38,830 bases of DNA from Rhizomicrobium sp. (GTDB lineage: Bacteria; Pseudomonadota; Alphaproteobacteria; Micropepsales; Micropepsaceae), in the NCBI GenBank assembly GCA_031291635.1, contig JARLIR010000253.1, positions 1 through 38,830 on the forward strand. The letters run 5' to 3'. The translations under genes and the position numbers were made by a program. Within the stretch, counting starts at the first letter, position 1. The number at the start of each line of letters is the position of its first letter. Shown in pieces: positions 36,966-38,830 of this stretch. The notes beneath the pieces were generated by a model. It saw only the letters and a list, made by a program, of their open reading frames with translations, searched no databases and was not told where the DNA came from.

Positions 36966-38809
36966 CAGAATGCCTGACCGATAGAGATATAAACCTCGAA
37001 AGCGTCGCCCTTGGGAACGCGCGTGACCGGCACCGCGATATCGGCGCGGATGGCGCCGATGGCGGTGTAATAGCGCGCGCCCACGCCAGCGCCGACCTGG
37101 ATGCTGCCGCTGAATGGCAGGCTATCGGCGCTGGCCTGCCCAGCATCGACGAATGCCGCTACGCCGTAACTGCGCAACACGCGCTGGCGATATTCGAGCG
37201 ACACCGCATCGATCGAGGAAGCGCCGGTGGGATTACCATCCGCAAAATGCGGCCCAATGGATTGATAGCGAAAGCCGCGCACGGTGCCGCTGCCACCGGC
37301 ATAAAGCCTTTGGTCCGGCGGCAGATCGAAATTGGAGCCGCCTTGGATCGAGCCGATAAGGCCGCGGGCGGCGATCACCGAGCGGCCGTTATCGGACAGA
37401 TCGACATAGACCGAGCCGGAGGCTTGCAGCACCGCGAAGAAGGCAGTGGTCTTGCCGCGCGATAGCGTGGGCGTGAAGGAGACCGCCGCGCGCGCACCGC
37501 TGGTGGGATCACTGAGGGGGTCTTTGAGGCCGGTGTAATCGAAGGTGCTGCTAAGTGGTCCGGCTATCAGTTCATAGGTGCGCTCGGTGCTTTCCTGCGA
37601 GACCAGATCGTGCGTCACGCTGACACCAGCCGAGGCGCTCCATTGTGGGTTCAAGCGTTTGCGCAGGAAGATGCCGAAGGTCTCGGCCGTCTGGGCGTAA
37701 GCATCCAGATGTTGCTTGATGGCATTGAGATCGGTTTCGAGATCCTGATCATCGCTGAGAAAGCGCGGCTTGATGAATTGCACGCCGAGGCTATAGCCGA
37801 GCCCCGAGGTCGCAGTGCCGCCCAGCCCAATGGTCGATGCTGTGATATTCAACTGCTCGGCACTGCCGAGAAGATTGCGATGCGACCACGAGGCTGAGAC
37901 GCTACCGCCAAGGTCGGTGGAATAGGCGCCGGAAAAGGCCACGGCGTGGCGCGGCCGTTCCTGCAGTTCGAAAACCACGGGCACGGTATTGTCCGTACCC
38001 GCTTTGTCGGCCGCGCGCACCGAGACCGAAGAGAAGACACCGAGGCTGACCAGCTTGCCGCGCGCCGCTTCGATGGCACTGGGTTGATAGAGATCGCCAG
38101 GACGGATGGTGAGGGATTCGCGCACGAAGCTTTCGTTGACGCGGCCAAGGCCCTGAAACGAGAGGGCGCCGATGGTTTCGCGCGGCCCTGCTTTCAGGCG
38201 GTAGCTGATGTCGACCGCGTTGGCGGCGTCATCGGCGAAAGCGACGGGCTCGGCGACATTGGCGAAAGCATAGCCATGTTCTTGCAAAGCCGAGAGCAAG
38301 GCCGCCTGCCCGTTCAGAACATCGCCCGCCACCGCAGGATCGCCAGCGGCCACACCGACGAATTCGGCAGGCTGAAAGCCGGGTGGAATTTCACCTTCAT
38401 AGGAAATCTGGCGCAGACTGTAGAGCGGGCCGCGGGCCACCGTGGTTTTGACCTCGACGGTCTGACCTTGCGGGACCTTCTCCAACAGATCGGGCAGCGT
38501 CTTGTCGGCAATGTCATGACCGGCAATGGTGATGCTGAGCTTGCCTTTGTAATAGCCCAAACTCTCCAGCACGGTCTGGAAACGGCTGGCATCGCCACGC
38601 GCCCGGTCGATCAGGGCAAAAGGTGCCGTTGGGGTCTTGGAGCGCAAGCTGATCAGCAGCGAGGCATCGCGCAGGGCTTCGTCAAGCTCGTCGTCGCCCG
38701 TGTCCGGATTGGACAGCGTATAGATCTGCGGATCGGCAGCCTTCGCCGCCGCAAACAGCAAGATAAGCGCCGCGAGAGCGGGCATCACGCGGGTAAGCAC
38801 ACTGCGCAT
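36965..38809 (-). CDS. tamA: Translocation/assembly module protein TamA (Omp85 family)
   Basis: Signal peptide, POTRA-like N-terminus, beta-barrel C-terminus with GGSGTVRGFRYQSIGP and ...VYISIGQAF; TGATG overlap with tamB. Confidence 0.9.
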   Translation of the reverse strand: MRSVLTRVMPALAALILLFAAAKAADPQIYTLSNPDTGDDELDEALRDASLLISLRSKTPTAPFALIDRARGDASRFQTVLESLGYYKGKLSITIAGHDIADKTLPDLLEKVPQGQTVEVKTTVARGPLYSLRQISYEGEIPPGFQPAEFVGVAAGDPAVAGDVLNGQAALLSALQEHGYAFANVAEPVAFADDAANAVDISYRLKAGPRETIGALSFQGLGRVNESFVRESLTIRPGDLYQPSAIEAARGKLVSLGVFSSVSVRAADKAGTDNTVPVVFELQERPRHAVAFSGAYSTDLGGSVSASWSHRNLLGSAEQLNITASTIGLGGTATSGLGYSLGVQFIKPRFLSDDQDLETDLNAIKQHLDAYAQTAETFGIFLRKRLNPQWSASAGVSVTHDLVSQESTERTYELIAGPLSSTFDYTGLKDPLSDPTSGARAAVSFTPTLSRGKTTAFFAVLQASGSVYVDLSDNGRSVIAARGLIGSIQGGSNFDLPPDQRLYAGGSGTVRGFRYQSIGPHFADGNPTGASSIDAVSLEYRQRVLRSYGVAAFVDAGQASADSLPFSGSIQVGAGVGARYYTAIGAIRADIAVPVTRVPKGDAFEVYISIGQAF

Positions 38810-38830
38810 AAGCGCACTTAGACTGAAAAC

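Overview
This 38.8-kb, GC-rich window has alphaproteobacterial-type gene content and is gene-dense and mostly operonic. In order it contains: an SDR oxidoreductase (-, truncated by the window edge); a DUF3775 protein; a fumarylacetoacetate-hydrolase-family protein (-); a glucose/pentose-phosphate operon (transaldolase-phosphoglucose isomerase fusion, 6-phosphogluconate dehydrogenase, 6-phosphogluconolactonase, ROK/polyphosphate-glucokinase-like kinase, FHS-type sugar MFS); an Rrf2 regulator, an outer-membrane porin and a sulfate ABC transporter (sbp-cysTWA); a branched-chain 2-oxoacid dehydrogenase operon (E1a-E1b-E2); a complete chemotaxis cluster on the minus strand (globin-type MCP, STAS, cheY, cheA, cheW, cheR, cheB, cheY, cheD, then three accessory genes); a second paralogous porin; a fructosamine-kinase/LMW-phosphatase pair; and tamB/tamA. 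The most unusual signal is a two-gene module (CheY-like receiver plus a small protein of unknown function, probably helical) that ends the chemotaxis cluster and is duplicated about 4 kb away, on the far side of the 2-oxoacid dehydrogenase operon. The che-cluster copy of the receiver has a C-terminal peptide (MSQDEIDNLL) resembling the CheY-binding N-terminus of FliM. The second copy lacks that tail and has Glu in place of the predicted phospho-accepting Asp. Neighbouring accessory genes suggest a non-standard phospho-CheY control circuit. All calls come from reading the sequence and the supplied ORF track; no database search was run.
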